Positions 39,123-50,254 of a stretch of DNA of 64,000 nucleotides are shown one piece after another. Origin of the DNA: Symbiodinium natans (lineage: Eukaryota; Sar; Dinophyceae; Suessiales; Symbiodiniaceae); assembly GCA_905221605.1 (NCBI GenBank), contig CAJNDS010002704.1, positions 246,494 to 310,493 on the forward strand, given 5' to 3'. Under the pieces are notes generated by a model that was not told the DNA's origin, ran no database searches, and worked only from the letters and a program-made list of their open reading frames with translations. Numbering within the stretch: the stretch's first letter is position 1; every line of letters starts with the position of its first letter. The translations under genes were made by a program, and so were the position numbers.

Positions 39123-39740
39123 AAATACCTAAACATGCGGGGGCAGTGCGGGGGCAATGCGAGAGGACTCGAGTGATTCTTGCGCTTCAACTCTACCCAT
39201 TTGCAACGAAAGAAAATGCCAAAGGCTCCTGGTGCCAGGTCGGTTGCTATCGTCCGGGGGTCTTCAGCTCCAAGTGCCAAGTCCGTTGTTTTCAATCTGG
39301 GGCTTGAAGCTCCTAGTGCCAAGTCGCTTGATTCGCTTGGAGGCCTGCAGCGCCAAGTTGCTGTCACTTTAGGGCCTGAGCTAGAAGTCGGACCTTCGTA
39401 CTTGCAGGTGCGAGTGGAAGTGATGCTTGCCGTGATTTTTCCCTTGGCCTCCCCTGCGGCGATGGGGGTGTTAGGATTGGTTTGGTAGGGTTTAGGATGA
39501 ATTTTGAGCGTCTGCAAAAATGTGAGAGTTGTTTAGGTAAATTGCGATGTTTATCCCTTTGCGGGAGGGCCACAACACGCCCTAGAGACCTTTATGTGGG
39601 ACACTAAGCAAATGCGCCCATTTGCCTCCGACTGCCCCACGCGCGCACCCTGCGCCGCGGCTCCCAAAGGATAGGTTTCGACTTACGCTGGTGTGCGCTT
39701 GTTGGGCTGCACTCGCATAGTCCTTTGCCTTTTTTCGGGT
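39123..39740 (+). other. LINE-B 3' region or intervening DNA with short internal repeats
   Basis: No supportable gene. Three diverged copies of GCTCC(A/T)(A/G)GTGCCAAGTC(C/G)(G/C)TTG at about 39225, 39267 and 39309 translate to APSAKS repeats in one frame. GGTGTGCGCTTGT(T/A)(G/T)GCTGCAC occurs twice (39690, 39780). Confidence 0.5.
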
Positions 39741-39819
39741 GTGGGTTGGTAGAGGTTTGGGTAATAATTTCCCACTTGCCGGTGTGCGCTTGTATGCTGC
39801 ACCCGAAGAGTTTCCGCGT

Positions 39820-41668
39820 TTACTGGCAGTGGCCCTGCCTGGCAGCTTGCAGTCCTCCAGCTTCGGCCTTTCCTGGCAGCTTGCAGTCCTTGAGTTTCGG
39901 ACATCATTTCATGCAGAGCTTGGAGAATGTGGCCTTGCCTGGCAGCTTGCTGTCCTTGAGCTTCGTATTCGATTTCAACCAAAGCTAGGAGAATGGGGCC
40001 TTGACTGGCAGCTTGCAGTCCTTGAGCTTCGGATTCGCTTTTAACCAGAGATTGGCGAATGTGGCCGTGCCTGGCCGCTTGCATTCCTGGAGCGTTGGAT
40101 AGTGTTTCAACCAGAGCTTGGAGAATGTGGTTTTGCCGGGCGGGTTGCAGTCTTTGAGGTTCGGAGACTGCTTCATACAGAGCTTGCTTGCACTCCTTGA
40201 GTTTCGGGGCATGTTTGTTCCATAGCTTGGAGAATTTGGCTTTGCCTGGCAGCTTGCAGTCCTTGAGCTTAGAAGTGTGTTCCAGCCAGGGCTTGGAGAA
40301 CGTGGCTTTGCCTGGCAGCTTGCAGTCCTTGAGCTTCGGGCTTCGGATACGATTCAACGGGAGCTTGGAGAACGTGGCGTTGCCTGGCAGCTTGCAGTCC
40401 TTAAGCTTCGGGCATTGCTTCAGCCAGAGCTTGGAGAATGTGGCCTTTCCTGGCAGCTTGCAATCCTTGAGTTTCGGACATCATTTCATGCAGAGCTTGG
40501 AGAATGTGGCCTTGCCTGGCAGCTTGCTGTCCTGAGCTTCGTATTCGATTTCAACCAAAGCTAGGAGAATGGGGCCTTGACTGGCAGCTTGCAGTCCTTG
40601 AGCTTCGGATTCGCTTTTAAACAGAGATTGGCGAATGTGGCTGTGCCTGGCCGCTTGCATTATTGAGCGTTGGATAGGGTTTTGCAACTTTGAGGTTCGG
40701 AGACTGCTTCATACAGAGCTTGCTTGCACTCCTTGAGCTTCGGGGCATGGTTGTACCATAACTTGGAGAATGTGGCTTTACTTGGCAGCTTGCAGTCCTT
40801 GAGCTTAGAAGTGTGTTCCAGCCAGAGCTTGGAGAACGTGGCTTTGCCTGGCAGCTTGCAGTCCTAGAGCTTCGGGCTTCGGATACGATTCAACGGGAGC
40901 TTGGAGAACGTGGCGTTGCCTGGCAGCTTGCAGTCCTTGAGCTTCGGGCATTGCTTCAACCAGAGATTGGAGAATGTGGCCTTTCCTGGCAGTTTGCAGT
41001 CCTTGAGTTTCGGACATCATGTCATGCAGAGCTTGGAGAATGTGGCCTTGCCTGGTAGCTCGCTGTCCTTGAGCTTCGTATTCGATTTCAACCAAAGCTA
41101 GGAGAATGGGGCTTGACTGGCAGCTTGCAGTCCTTGAGCTTCGGATTCGCTTTTAACCAGAGATTGGCGAAGGTGGCCGTGCCTGGCCGCTTGCATTCCT
41201 TGAGCGTTGGATAGTGTTTCAACCAGAGCTTGGAGAATGTGGTTTTGCCAGGCGGGTGGCAGTCTTTGAGGTTCGGAGACTGCTTCATACAGAGCTTGCT
41301 TGCACTCCTTGAGCTTCGGGGCATGTTTGTACCATAGCTGGGAGAATGTGGCCTTGCCTGGCAGCTTGCAGTCCTTGAGCTTAGAAGTGTGTTCCAGCCA
41401 GAGCTTGGAGAACGTGGCTTTGCCTGGCAGTTTGCAGTCCTAGAGCTTCGGGCTTCGGATACGATTCAACGGGAGCTTGGAGAACGTGGCGTTGCCTGGC
41501 AGCTTGCAGTCCTTGAGCTTCGGGCATTGCTTCAACCAGAGATTGGAGAATGGGGCCTTTCCTGGCAGCTTGCAGTCCTTGAGTTTCGGACATCATTTCA
41601 TGCAGAGCTTGGAGAATGTGGCTTTGCCTGGTAGCTTGCTGTCCTTGAGCTTCGTATTCGATTTCAAC
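39820..41668 (+). repeat. 48-bp minisatellite with about 576-bp higher-order period
   Basis: Diverged copies of a 48-bp unit (CTTGGAGAATGTGGCCTTGC..., GGCAGCTTGCAGTCCTTGAG...) repeat about 38 times. Marker variants recur at 40276/40811/41388, 40170/40708/41284 and 39907/40483/41018/41597, giving steps of about 535-579 bp, i.e. twelve-unit higher-order repeats, one shortened by one unit. On the plus strand the unit reads LENVALPGSLQSLSFG (16 residues), like leucine-rich LPSSLQSLTFG repeat proteins common in dinoflagellates (from general knowledge). All frames are broken by indels, so it is a decayed repeat gene or a satellite, not a CDS. Confidence 0.85.
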
Positions 41669-41949
41669 GTTCGCTCTTTGAGAGGTGGCGTCAGTGTTTG
41701 CTTCAGTGCTGTGAAGGAGGATGCCGGGACTTGCTTGCATGCCCGTTGTATTCGTGGCTCTCTCGGCATCTGCGTTATGGCACTTGACACCTGGTCCAGC
41801 TTGACTCGTGTGCAGACGTTTTGCTCCGTTACCTGTGGGTGGCGGGGCGACACTTTCTGTAGGCAGGTAGTCTCTGCTGTAGATCGGTGTCCTGGTAGTT
41901 TTTCCTTTTCACTTAGCCTTGGAGCTGCGACCGTTTTGCCGCTCGGAAA
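41669..41949 (+). other. Short unique segment between minisatellite and LINE-C
   Basis: About 280 bp with no motif I recognise; ends CGTTTTGCCGCTCGGAAA directly at the junction motif, so it should contain the 3' end of the LINE-B unit if that unit extends this far. Confidence 0.4.
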
Positions 41950-42110
41950 GAAAAATTCACCTGGCTCAAGTTTCGGCTCAACCCCGGTGGGGTGCTCAGG
42001 TAGGGAGTGCTGTTGCCTGGAGACTGTACCTAAGGGTGGGCTCCAACAGTACTCAAACCGAAACCACTGTGTTTGCTTGGTAGTCGGCTGCCAGCAACAT
42101 AGCTGCCTGA

Positions 42111-42285
42111 GTACGGCCTCGCCAAGTGCTGAGGGAACTTTTGGCCTCGCATCGGCAGAGGGTGTGTTTTCGGCCTCGCTTCGGCAGAGGGAGGGGCTAG
42201 TTTCGGCCTCGCTCCGGCTGAGGACACCTAGAGTTCGGCCTCACTACGGTTGAGGGGATCTTCAGGCCTCGCATTGCTGAGGTGC
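42111..42285 (+). repeat. GGCCTC-hairpin cluster in the LINE-C 5' UTR
   Basis: Six consecutive units of the form CGGCCTC-inner stem-loop-inner stem-(T/A)GAGGG at about 42113, 42142, 42168, 42202, 42234 and 42263. Inner stems and loops differ (for example GC-TTCG-GC with a bulged A at 42168; AC-TACG-GT with a bulged T at 42234) while the outer CCTC/GAGG stays. The cluster ends 30 nt before the ORF1 ATG. Confidence 0.8.
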
Positions 42286-42315
42286 TGGTGGGACTGGCAT
42301 CAGGCTGCAGCAGTC

Positions 42316-43287
42316 ATGGGGAAGCATTGTACTGTGTGTGCCCACTGTGAGGTGGGTTGGGTCTGGAATGAAGACTTGTACTACAACCCGAACTGCTGGC
42401 ATTGCGGAAAGGCGTGGAAAAAGGCCACCTACCGTGAGCGAGCATGGTCAAGCCAGCGTAAGAAGTGGCAGTGGCCAAAAGACGACGCTACATGGTGGAC
42501 AAGACAGGCCAAGAACAAAGAAGGGATGGCCGACCAAGCCCTCACGAAGGCGTGGGGTACGCTTTCTATGGAGGCAAAGAAGGCCATTGAAGAAGCAGGA
42601 TGGAAGCCGCGGACGATGGAGCCGGGGCCCAATTGGCCCCCGGGACTACCAGGCAGTGGATCGCAAACCGAAAGCATGACGCAAAAGGAGTACCACGAGG
42701 CCATTGAAACGGTGTGGCAGGGAGCTGAGCCCGCAGTGCAAAGGCTGCTCAGAGCAGCGGGTATTCCCCCGCCAGGGGATTACAAGCCTGAGGATGAGAC
42801 GCCAAAGCAGGAGCTCAGCCGCCATGTTGGTACATACAGAAGGACGACAAACAAGCTGAGATCACTCATTGAGAAGAAGGTCCGGCTTCAAGACAAAACG
42901 GAAAGGATCAAGAGCGAGTTCGAGCAGGCCATGAAGCAGCTTGCGCAAGTCAGCCAGGCCATCCAGACCACGGAGCTTGAGGTTGCGGAAGCACAGAGGA
43001 AGGTACAAGCCTGTGTGAAAGATGAGGAGGATTCGCCGTACAAGGACGTCGCGTCCTACCTGGAAAAGGAAGGGATCATCCTGACCGACGAGCAAGCGGA
43101 AGCGCTCAAAACAAGGATGGCAGTCAAGGTCGTGGAGACAGACTGGACTGGAGTCTTGGGACCACGAGAGCCAGGCATGCCAACCGAACTTGGCATGTAT
43201 GGGCCGATGCGCATGTCTCGAGATGTGTCAGTCAGGGCAACGCCGACGGGGCGCGAACGCTCGCCGGCGCGTGCCCATGGCGAATGA
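42316..43287 (+). CDS. LINE-C ORF1 (nucleic-acid-binding protein)
   Basis: 323 residues from ATG 42316. Zinc-ribbon-like TVCAHC...NCWHCGKAW (C8, C11, C27, C30), Trp-rich segment, KAIEEAGWKP helix shared with B, coiled coil (about residues 170-235), a helix like the B one (SYLEKEGIILTDEQAEALKTRM), and an RS/RA end GRERSPARAHGE before TGA 43285-43287. Intact. Downstream codons stay in frame with ORF2. Confidence 0.8.
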   Translation: MGKHCTVCAHCEVGWVWNEDLYYNPNCWHCGKAWKKATYRERAWSSQRKKWQWPKDDATWWTRQAKNKEGMADQALTKAWGTLSMEAKKAIEEAGWKPRTMEPGPNWPPGLPGSGSQTESMTQKEYHEAIETVWQGAEPAVQRLLRAAGIPPPGDYKPEDETPKQELSRHVGTYRRTTNKLRSLIEKKVRLQDKTERIKSEFEQAMKQLAQVSQAIQTTELEVAEAQRKVQACVKDEEDSPYKDVASYLEKEGIILTDEQAEALKTRMAVKVVETDWTGVLGPREPGMPTELGMYGPMRMSRDVSVRATPTGRERSPARAHGE

Positions 43288-46200
43288 AGCTTCGGGCTGG
43301 GACAGGAGTGGAGGGGCCGACACCTCAGAGTCGCTCCTGGTCCGAACAGCCAAAAGAAGCAAGCAAGACAGTCTCAGGAGTCTCAATGGGGAGACTCTGT
43401 TTACACTTTTGGTGGTGGCCGGAAGCAGTGTCACGGGGACATTGTATGGCCACAGGCGCATGGGGAAGGCAGTCAAGCTGTGTCTAGTACCCATGTGCCT
43501 AGTACAAACAGCACAGTGGAAGACAGCCAAGAGAGCTGGAGTCCAGTTACGAGGGGTCCGGAGCCTGTCCGAGCTGTGGACAGCAGTTGGGCGGTCACAG
43601 GGCCCAGATACTTCCATATAACAAGGGAAGACATCGAAGAGGAATGTGAGCATTCGGCCTCGCGAGAAGCTGAGGGAAGCCAAATACAGATGAGAGACCA
43701 TGCAGCGGTTAGAGGGGAGAACATGAAGGCCTCGCAGGAAGCTGAGGAAACACGATTCTCGGCCTCGCCGTGTGCTGAGGGTCGCAGAGGAAAACAAAAG
43801 CCCAAGAAGCGGAAAGCAAAACCCACGGAACCACCAAAAGATCTGCCACAGGAGTGGCAAACGCTATGCCAAGTGGTGGGTAGATATGATGCTTCCAGTG
43901 AAGCTGCTGCACTCGACGCCATTGAGAAGCTGGAAGAGCAGGAACTCAACCCGCTACAACAACGAGCATGCCACGAAGTGCTTCGTTCCTTTGTGGAGCA
44001 TGACGCACAATATGCCAAATGGATCTTGGCAGATGTGGCAAGTGGGTATCGCCAAGATGATAAGGCCGAATGCATCAAAATCACAGCGGCTAACATCACC
44101 AGCTGGAGGAAACCCATAGCGGCATGGATACACGAACTAGGACCGGACCTGGTGGTGCTGCAGGAAACCCATCTCAAGACGGAGGGTATCCAGCAAGCCA
44201 TGAGCCATTGCCAAGTCAAGATATGGGATACACCTTCATAGGCATGCCAGGCAGTACAAAAATTAAGGGTGTACAAGGAGGCCTGGCAGTGGTGGCACCC
44301 CGACATAGGAATCTGCGATACCTTACCGAGTATGGATCAGGACCGGCGGGCTTCCTGGCATGTGCCATGAGAAACAAAGGCTGGGATTTGATCATCGTCA
44401 GTCTGTATTTGGAGAGCGGGGTCGGATTCCAGGCTCCAAACAATATCCAAGTACTGGCGAGACTGATAGCCTTTCTTAAGGGCTTCAAAGTGCCATATAT
44501 GGTGCTGGGAGATTGGAATGAAGCCCAGGATACCATGAGGGGCACAACTATGGCGACAGAAGTTGGTGGTGCATTTGTAGGAGTGGGGGAACCAACGGCC
44601 CAAGGATCGGACGAAATTGATTACGGGCTGGTTGCGAAATGCTTGGTGCCCATCCTGCAAGTGAAAACGGATTGGGAAACCCCTTTTCGGCCTCATGCTG
44701 CGATGCATTGGAGGGTAGCACAACCGTGCAGTAGCCCTGATGTTCCCCAGCTGAAGAAGGCGGGAGCATTGGTGACGGAGACTGTGGAATACGAACCAGT
44801 TCAAAACACACAGAGCATCAACATCCTGGATGAACCCAAGATGGAAGATGAGCTCAGTGAGACATTCGCTCACCTGAGTGCCGGGGTGGAGAGGTCGATC
44901 ACAGGCCGAATCGAAGGCATGGGTGTTAAATCCGAGATTGTCCGGAAGAAGTTGGTGGTCAACAACCCGGAGAACGTTGTCTGGACAGGCAAGCGGGCGG
45001 CCTTTTGGAACAGGGTCCAACAATGGGTCAAACAAGGCAGACATCATGGCGATGCGCATCCGGTGGCGCGTCTGGTCCAACGCAGGCTCGGCGAGTATTA
45101 CGAGGGTGATGCGCAGAACCAGGAGGATATGCTCGTGAATATCCTGGGCCGGGGTACGGACGCTAGGCTTGTTCTGAAGCGCATCGACGAACAGCAATGC
45201 TACGCGAGAAAGGCGGATATGGAAGAGACAGCCCACCAGTACAAGCAATGGCTCAGCAAGGCCATGGAAAAGGGCATGCGACCATTATACAATGCCTTTC
45301 GAAAAGAAGAACAAGTGGTACAAAGACCCTACATGGAATATGACATGCTGGAACGGCCACACATTCGCCGAGACCACTGGGCGGCAGTGTGGACGACGGG
45401 CCAGCCGTTGGCAAAATCGGCCTCGCTCATGACGGAGCTTGAGGATGCAGCCAAAAAACAAGCGGCCAGCGTGGAGCCGCTGAACCCTGTCGAGGTCAAA
45501 GCAAGGATCAAAAAACTGGCACTAAAGAGCCCGGGGCCGGATGGCTGGAGGATTGACCATTTGCAGGCCATGGACGACAAAGCAGTTGAAGCCGTTGTGT
45601 CCTTCTACCATGAATGTGAGGCCAAGGCAGCATGGCCGCAGCAAATGACAGTCTCCCTTATAGCAATGCTGCCGAAGAATCTGACCCGGGAAAGACCAAT
45701 CGCCTTGCTACACATCCTGTACAGGACCTGGGTCCGTTTGCGATGGGATTTGGTAAGTACTTGGCAGGTAGGCTATGCCCAAACTGCTACGTACGACAAG
45801 GCAGTCCCAGGCAGTTGCTGCTTGGACGTGGCCGTAGGCAGACTACTGCGAAATGAGGTGGCGAAGACAAATGGTGTGCATGTGGTGTCACTCTTTGTGG
45901 ACCTCGAGTCCTTTTTCGATACCATCCAATTTCAGTAATTGATCACGGCAGCAACGGCCCTGCAATATCCACCGCTAATCTTGAAGATGGCACTGGAAGT
46001 GTACATGGGTGCCAGATATTTGGTGGCGGATGGGGTGCTGTCGGCAGGCATCAGAGCTACGAATGGCGTGCAAGCAGGGTGTCCAGCTGCGCCATCGTTG
46101 GCAAAGGTGGCATTGCACCCGGTGATTGATAAGATCCAAAGGCGACGAGATGTGGCAAACGTGGATTGTTGGTTGGATGATGTCTCAATTGACATCCAGC

Positions 46201-48575
46201 ATAAGTCCTTTAAACAAGTGGCGGATAGTGCGATACGAGTCTACCGCAGCTTAAAGGACGGGATGGACGCTAATGGTTTCACGATTTCATCCAAGAAGAC
46301 GGGGTTTGTGGCCAGCAGTACCCAGGCGAGCAAGCACCTGCGAGAACTCCTGTTGCCTCATGAGCCACAGGTGTACGACGTGATGCGTGACTTGGGCGTC
46401 GACAGTACAGGGGGGCGAAAGCGTCGCTTGGTGACGTCGGCAACGCGGGCCAAGAAAGCCCATGCGAGACATAGCAAACTGTCCAGGCTGGGGCCGCCGC
46501 CCAGCACTAAACTCCGCGTGGTCAAGGCAGCGATCACATCCGTTGCTTTGTGGGGGCACCCCTCTGTGGGGGTATCACCTAAAAGAATGAAATGGCTCCG
46601 AACAGTGGTAGGAAAACACCTGGGTAAATACAAGCTTGGGAGTTTGGAAACCATCTTGGACATGGGAGCCAAGAAATGCCAGGATCCAAAGCGCACAATC
46701 CACAAGCAGCATTTCAAGGTGGTGGCCAAGGTTTTCCGTGCATGGATTGGTGGCGGTAAAGCCCACTTTGACTTGGCTTGGAAAACCACTTGGAAGAGGT
46801 TGAGTGCGGCCAAACACCACTGGCCACTGGTCACGGGGCCGATGGCAGCAACCATGGCGTACTTAATGGATCTGAAGGTGGATGCCAGTGACCCAGGCAA
46901 ATGGAAGAGAGGAAGTGTCCTCAACGTTGATTGGACCCAGCCACGCATGGGTAGCCTCGCCTACAAATGGCTTGAGGGATTCCTGGAGGAACAAAAACGG
47001 GCTGCAATAGCGCGACAGGCAGGTGGCGCTGGTGCCCAAGAGGGGCTGGATTGGACGCCGCATCACAAGCTGACGAAGCTGGGAGGCCTAAGCCCAGGCC
47101 TTATGGAAGGTATAAAGTCAGTGTGGCACGCGGGCGTCATCACGGAGACCAAGCCAGGATGGTGCAGGAAGTGCCAAATGCCAGCAACTCTGGAGCATGT
47201 CCTCAAGGAATGTCCTTACTGGCGTGAACAAGGGTTCAGAGAACCCAAGCTCCAGGAATACTTGCGTCACAAATACCCATGGGAGTGTTTGTGGACAAGG
47301 GCACTCCTGCCAAAGCCGGCGGTGTGGCACCCGAAGCCGCCGGAACACCTTTTAGGTCTGCGATACCAAGGATGCTTCGCAGCTGATGCAAAAGTGGAAG
47401 CGGAAGGCTTGATCTTCGCCACTGACGCAAGTGGAGGTCCAGGAGGAATAGACCCACGTGTACAAACATCAGCCCTTGCAGTGGTGGCTATGTCCTGGAC
47501 AAAAGGTGTCCTGGTGGAAGTCGGACGGATTACAGAGCTGGTCTACCCGTGGCAGCCGGTGGTGGACATGGAGCGTCGTGCACTTTTCCGACTAATGGAG
47601 CATACGGAGGATCTGATTGATGTCACTATGGATTGCAAGCCGGCAGTCCAAGTGCTACAAAAAACACAACCGCCGGAGGATGACCTGGAATGGAGCAAAG
47701 TGTGGAATGGCAGGAAACGTATCAAGGCAACATGGGTCCCGTCCCACAAAACTGAAGAGGAATTCCTGGCGAAGATGGGGCCGGGTACGTTGTGGCGACG
47801 TGCAGCGAATGACATGGCAGACAAAGTATGTGGAGCAGTGGCGGCGGCTGCTTACAGCCCAGCGCACAAGAGGCGTGTCAAAGAATTGGACAATGTGGTG
47901 CGCACACTTTCCCTGGCGTACGGTGCACGCGCAGCCCACATATTGCGGAAGCGCAAAGAAGAAGACTTCCCCTTCATCCTGGACCATGCGCATTACAAAG
48001 AGAAGATGGAAGCCTCGCAGAAAGCTGAGGGATGCAAAAAAGAGCAGGGCAGCGCCAAACTCAACAAACGCCAGCGGCTTTGGCAGTTGCTTAAAAACCC
48101 GGAGCGCGGGCATCAATGGGAGAAGGGCAGCGAACACCCCCGGAATTTAACACTGAAATGTCAACTGTGCGGGTTGTATGTACAACAAACCCTCACGAAC
48201 TTGGAGGTGGTCTTGGAGCAGTACTGCGTCAACCAGCCGGAGGCGCGAGTGCGTGAAGAGTGGGGTATCCACCCCTCCCATAATATGGTGAATTTGGGAA
48301 TCCGTTGGGTTTGCACAAAGTGTGACAGAACACATGCACCGGTCAGCCAGAAGTGCAACAAAAGCCTGGCGGGTGAGTGCAAATCGCGGACTTCACAAGG
48401 CAAGCTGGCTACCCAAGCGCAAACCCTTGTCAATGGTGGAAGTATGAGCAACGTCCAGTTTCAGCAGCCTCGCGTTCAGTTTGGTGGGAAACACGCCAAA
48501 GCTAAGCCCCAAGCCAGCGCACAGCAGAAGATGTCGTTGTTTGTTAGGCCTCGCCAAGCTGAGGGAGCGCAGTAA
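43288..48575 (+). pseudogene. LINE-C ORF2: endonuclease / RT / RNase H, frameshift and nonsense
   Basis: Runs in the ORF1 frame after TGA. A -1 shift near 44222-44230 joins CQVKIWDT to YTFIGMPGS inside the endonuclease. A TAA at 45936-45938 interrupts just after RT motif A; downstream sequence stays in the same frame to 48575. Endonuclease 44085-44720 (AANITSW, LQETHLK, LGDWNE, EIDYG, RPHAAMHW). RT 45500-46600 (SPGPDGW, FVDLESFFD, NGVQAGCPAAPS, CWLDDVSID). Knuckle WCRKCQMPATLEHVLKEC near 47160. RNase H 47414-47840 (ATDASGG, MERRA, MDCKP, VPSHKT, DMADK). CQLC near 48160 and CTKC near 48313. The N-terminal part (43640-43790) contains three GGCCTC hairpin units translated as AS-x-x-AEG. Confidence 0.85.
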
Positions 48576-48599
48576 TTCCGCAGCCGTTTGGTGCAAGGA

Positions 48600-48750
48600 G
48601 CAGGGTTTTTTCGGCCTCGTAGCTGAGGGTGAGGGCCTCGCAACGGGGACTTGCGATTGGTGTTTACGGCCTCGCTTTGCTGAGGGAGTGTAATTCGGCC
48701 TTGCGGTGCCGCGTGCTTGCGACATCGCCGGACAAGGCGGGCCTGTGGCA
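48600..48750 (+). repeat. GGCCTC hairpins between LINE-C ORF2 and ORF3
   Basis: Units at 48610 (CCTCGTAGCTGAGGG) and 48666 (CCTCGCTTTGCTGAGGG) plus half-sites (GAGGGCCTCGC near 48631, GGCCTTGCGGTGCCGC near 48694). The spacer separates the ORF2 stop (48575) from the ORF3 ATG (48751). Confidence 0.65.
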
Positions 48751-49977
48751 ATGAGGCAATGGAAGACGGATGCTACGATGAGAAGACAAGGGTCCCGACT
48801 GCCATCCTGGTTAAGGAATCGGCCGGACAAAGGCAAGGGCAAAAGCAAGAACAAGCAGAAGGATCAGCCCCGTGAACGTTCCCCGCTTCGACAGGCCAGA
48901 CACCCGGAGCAGCCTTGGGATAGTGAAGAGGAGAGAGCTTCGGAATCTCCGGTGGGTCCGGTACGCCTACGGGAGAGAGGAGAAGACAGTACGGCCTCGC
49001 CTCAAGCTGAGGGTGTCGATGAAGAGCAAGATGCAAGCCAGCCTCGTACTGTCACGCTGGCGGAAGGGCCAGGTGCCCACAATATGGCCTCGCAGGAAGC
49101 TGAGGGAAAGGAGAAAAAGAAAGCCATGGGGCAAGTCAAGCCTGTGCACCTTTTGGTGCATAAATTGCAGAACCAGCAAAGGCCAAGGACAGCGCTCCAT
49201 TGGCTTGGGGAGGTCCAATTGGTCTGCAACCCAACGACAGGGCAAAGCTTACAGCCTAGGGTGCTTCCCTTTATAGGTGCGGGGCGCACTCGACGAGGAT
49301 ATGCTCTGGATCGGCTATGGGTCATGAAACTAGCGATGGAACCCCAGAGCTTTGGCAACGAAGCAGGGTATGGGGAACAATTCCCCACCCTGGTCACCAG
49401 GACCCTGTGGGCAGGATGGATTGGAGTCCTTTTCGACGAAGCGGTGGAGGGTTACTGCCACCACTACTTCTATGGAAGTATCATCCGCAGGGCAGAGCTG
49501 TTCAACACATGGTGGCAGGAACATCGCCATGAAGCCGGGGTCCTCAGACAGTCCCTGTTTTACCTGGTGGCTATAACGTCATGGCTGACCATGCAAGGAG
49601 TTGCTCTATCGGATATCACGGTGAGCAACGTTGGGCGCGACCCAATGTCAGGATCGCTACCACGGGCAATGTTCTTTGACACGGCGGAGGGGACGACGCT
49701 GCAGGAGGAGAGATACAAGATATCATGCGGCCTCGTACGCCTCCTGGAGAAATATGATGAGGAGCTACTGGCAACCATACGTGGATTGGTCAGAACGTAC
49801 GACGGCAAGGCAAGCGCGCTTTGGATGGCGTGCGTAGGCAATGTCGGGCCATTTGCCCAGCACCTGCTGGATGCCGGAATTGCAAAACGAGGATGGGATG
49901 GAACCCTACATTCGGTTCCGGCAACAGAGATCCAGAAAATCACGTTGGGCATGCCGCATGACGAAGCTGATGAGTGA
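48751..49977 (+). CDS. LINE-C ORF3: protein-kinase-like protein
   Basis: 408 codons from ATG 48751; an open frame upstream has no ATG. Basic, RS-containing N-terminus (KGKGKSKNKQ, RERSPLRQ), an acidic linker containing two translated GGCCTC hairpins (TASPQAEG, MASQEAEG), then the kinase-like pattern: LWVMKLAM (K193), SFGNEAGY (E204), hinge-like YFYGSIIRRAELFNTW, LSDITVSNVGR (D288...N293) and AMFFDTAEG (D310). These match LINE-A ORF3 in order and spacing with little other identity, which argues for a maintained fold. The catalytic-loop HRD is LSD here, so activity may differ. Intact frame although ORF2 is broken. Confidence 0.6.
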   Translation: MRQWKTDATMRRQGSRLPSWLRNRPDKGKGKSKNKQKDQPRERSPLRQARHPEQPWDSEEERASESPVGPVRLRERGEDSTASPQAEGVDEEQDASQPRTVTLAEGPGAHNMASQEAEGKEKKKAMGQVKPVHLLVHKLQNQQRPRTALHWLGEVQLVCNPTTGQSLQPRVLPFIGAGRTRRGYALDRLWVMKLAMEPQSFGNEAGYGEQFPTLVTRTLWAGWIGVLFDEAVEGYCHHYFYGSIIRRAELFNTWWQEHRHEAGVLRQSLFYLVAITSWLTMQGVALSDITVSNVGRDPMSGSLPRAMFFDTAEGTTLQEERYKISCGLVRLLEKYDEELLATIRGLVRTYDGKASALWMACVGNVGPFAQHLLDAGIAKRGWDGTLHSVPATEIQKITLGMPHDEADE

Positions 49978-50042
49978 GCAGCGCAGAACAGACAAGAAAC
50001 ATGGATAGTGGTCAGAGAGGCACCAACAAACCGAATCAAAAT

Positions 50043-50195
50043 ACCGCCTCGGCGTGCTGCCTGAGGAGTTTCGGCCTCGACTTCGGTCTGAGGGGTGCAA
50101 GAGAGGGAAGTTCGGCCTCGGCATGACCTGAGGGAATTTCGGCCTAGACCACGGTCTGAGGGAATGGATTTCGGCCTCGACAAAAGTGAGGGCTA
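50043..50195 (+). repeat. GGCCTC-hairpin cluster in the LINE-C 3' UTR
   Basis: Five units at about 50044, 50070, 50111, 50139 and 50170. Inner stems vary in a paired manner: GGC/GCC, GAC-TTCG-GTC, GG/CC, GACC-AC-GGTC, each followed by a single T before GAGG (the last unit, GACAAAAGTGAGG, is weaker). Confidence 0.8.
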
Positions 50196-50254
50196 GTACC
50201 GGTAGTCTCACTGTGCAGAGTTTGTAGCTTGTATGTTTCACCCACTAACCTCAG

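Larger units (their letters stand above)
30433..41949 (+). mobile_element. LINE-B non-LTR retrotransposon unit with long, complex 3' part
   Basis: Starts TGGCTCAAGTTGTGGCTCAAAACG after the junction motif. ORF1 and ORF2 run to 39000. The next junction motif is at 41950, so the unit formally includes 39001-41949: an 18-bp hairpin, short APSAKS-type repeats and a 48-bp minisatellite. Either LINE-B has a 2.9-kb 3' region that acquired the satellite, or host DNA lies between. Its last bases (CGCTCGGAAA) do not match the other tails. No ORF3 was found. ORF2 carries two lesions. Confidence 0.75.

Noticed and set aside
39683-40357. 224-codon minus-strand ORF with KLKDCKLPGKATFSK repeats
   Set aside because: Antisense reading of the 48-bp minisatellite; open frames arise on both strands because the unit length is a multiple of three.
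41962-42070. HDV-like or hammerhead self-cleaving ribozyme at the element 5' end
   Set aside because: I could not form the nested P1-P3 pseudoknot starting at GGCTCAAG, nor find CTGATGA...GAAA in a hammerhead layout; a covariance-model search (Rfam HDV-like, twister, hammerhead) would settle it.
42111-42285. Regular hairpin series could look like a CRISPR array
   Set aside because: Units have variable spacing, no constant spacer length, and lie in eukaryotic retroelements with no cas genes.
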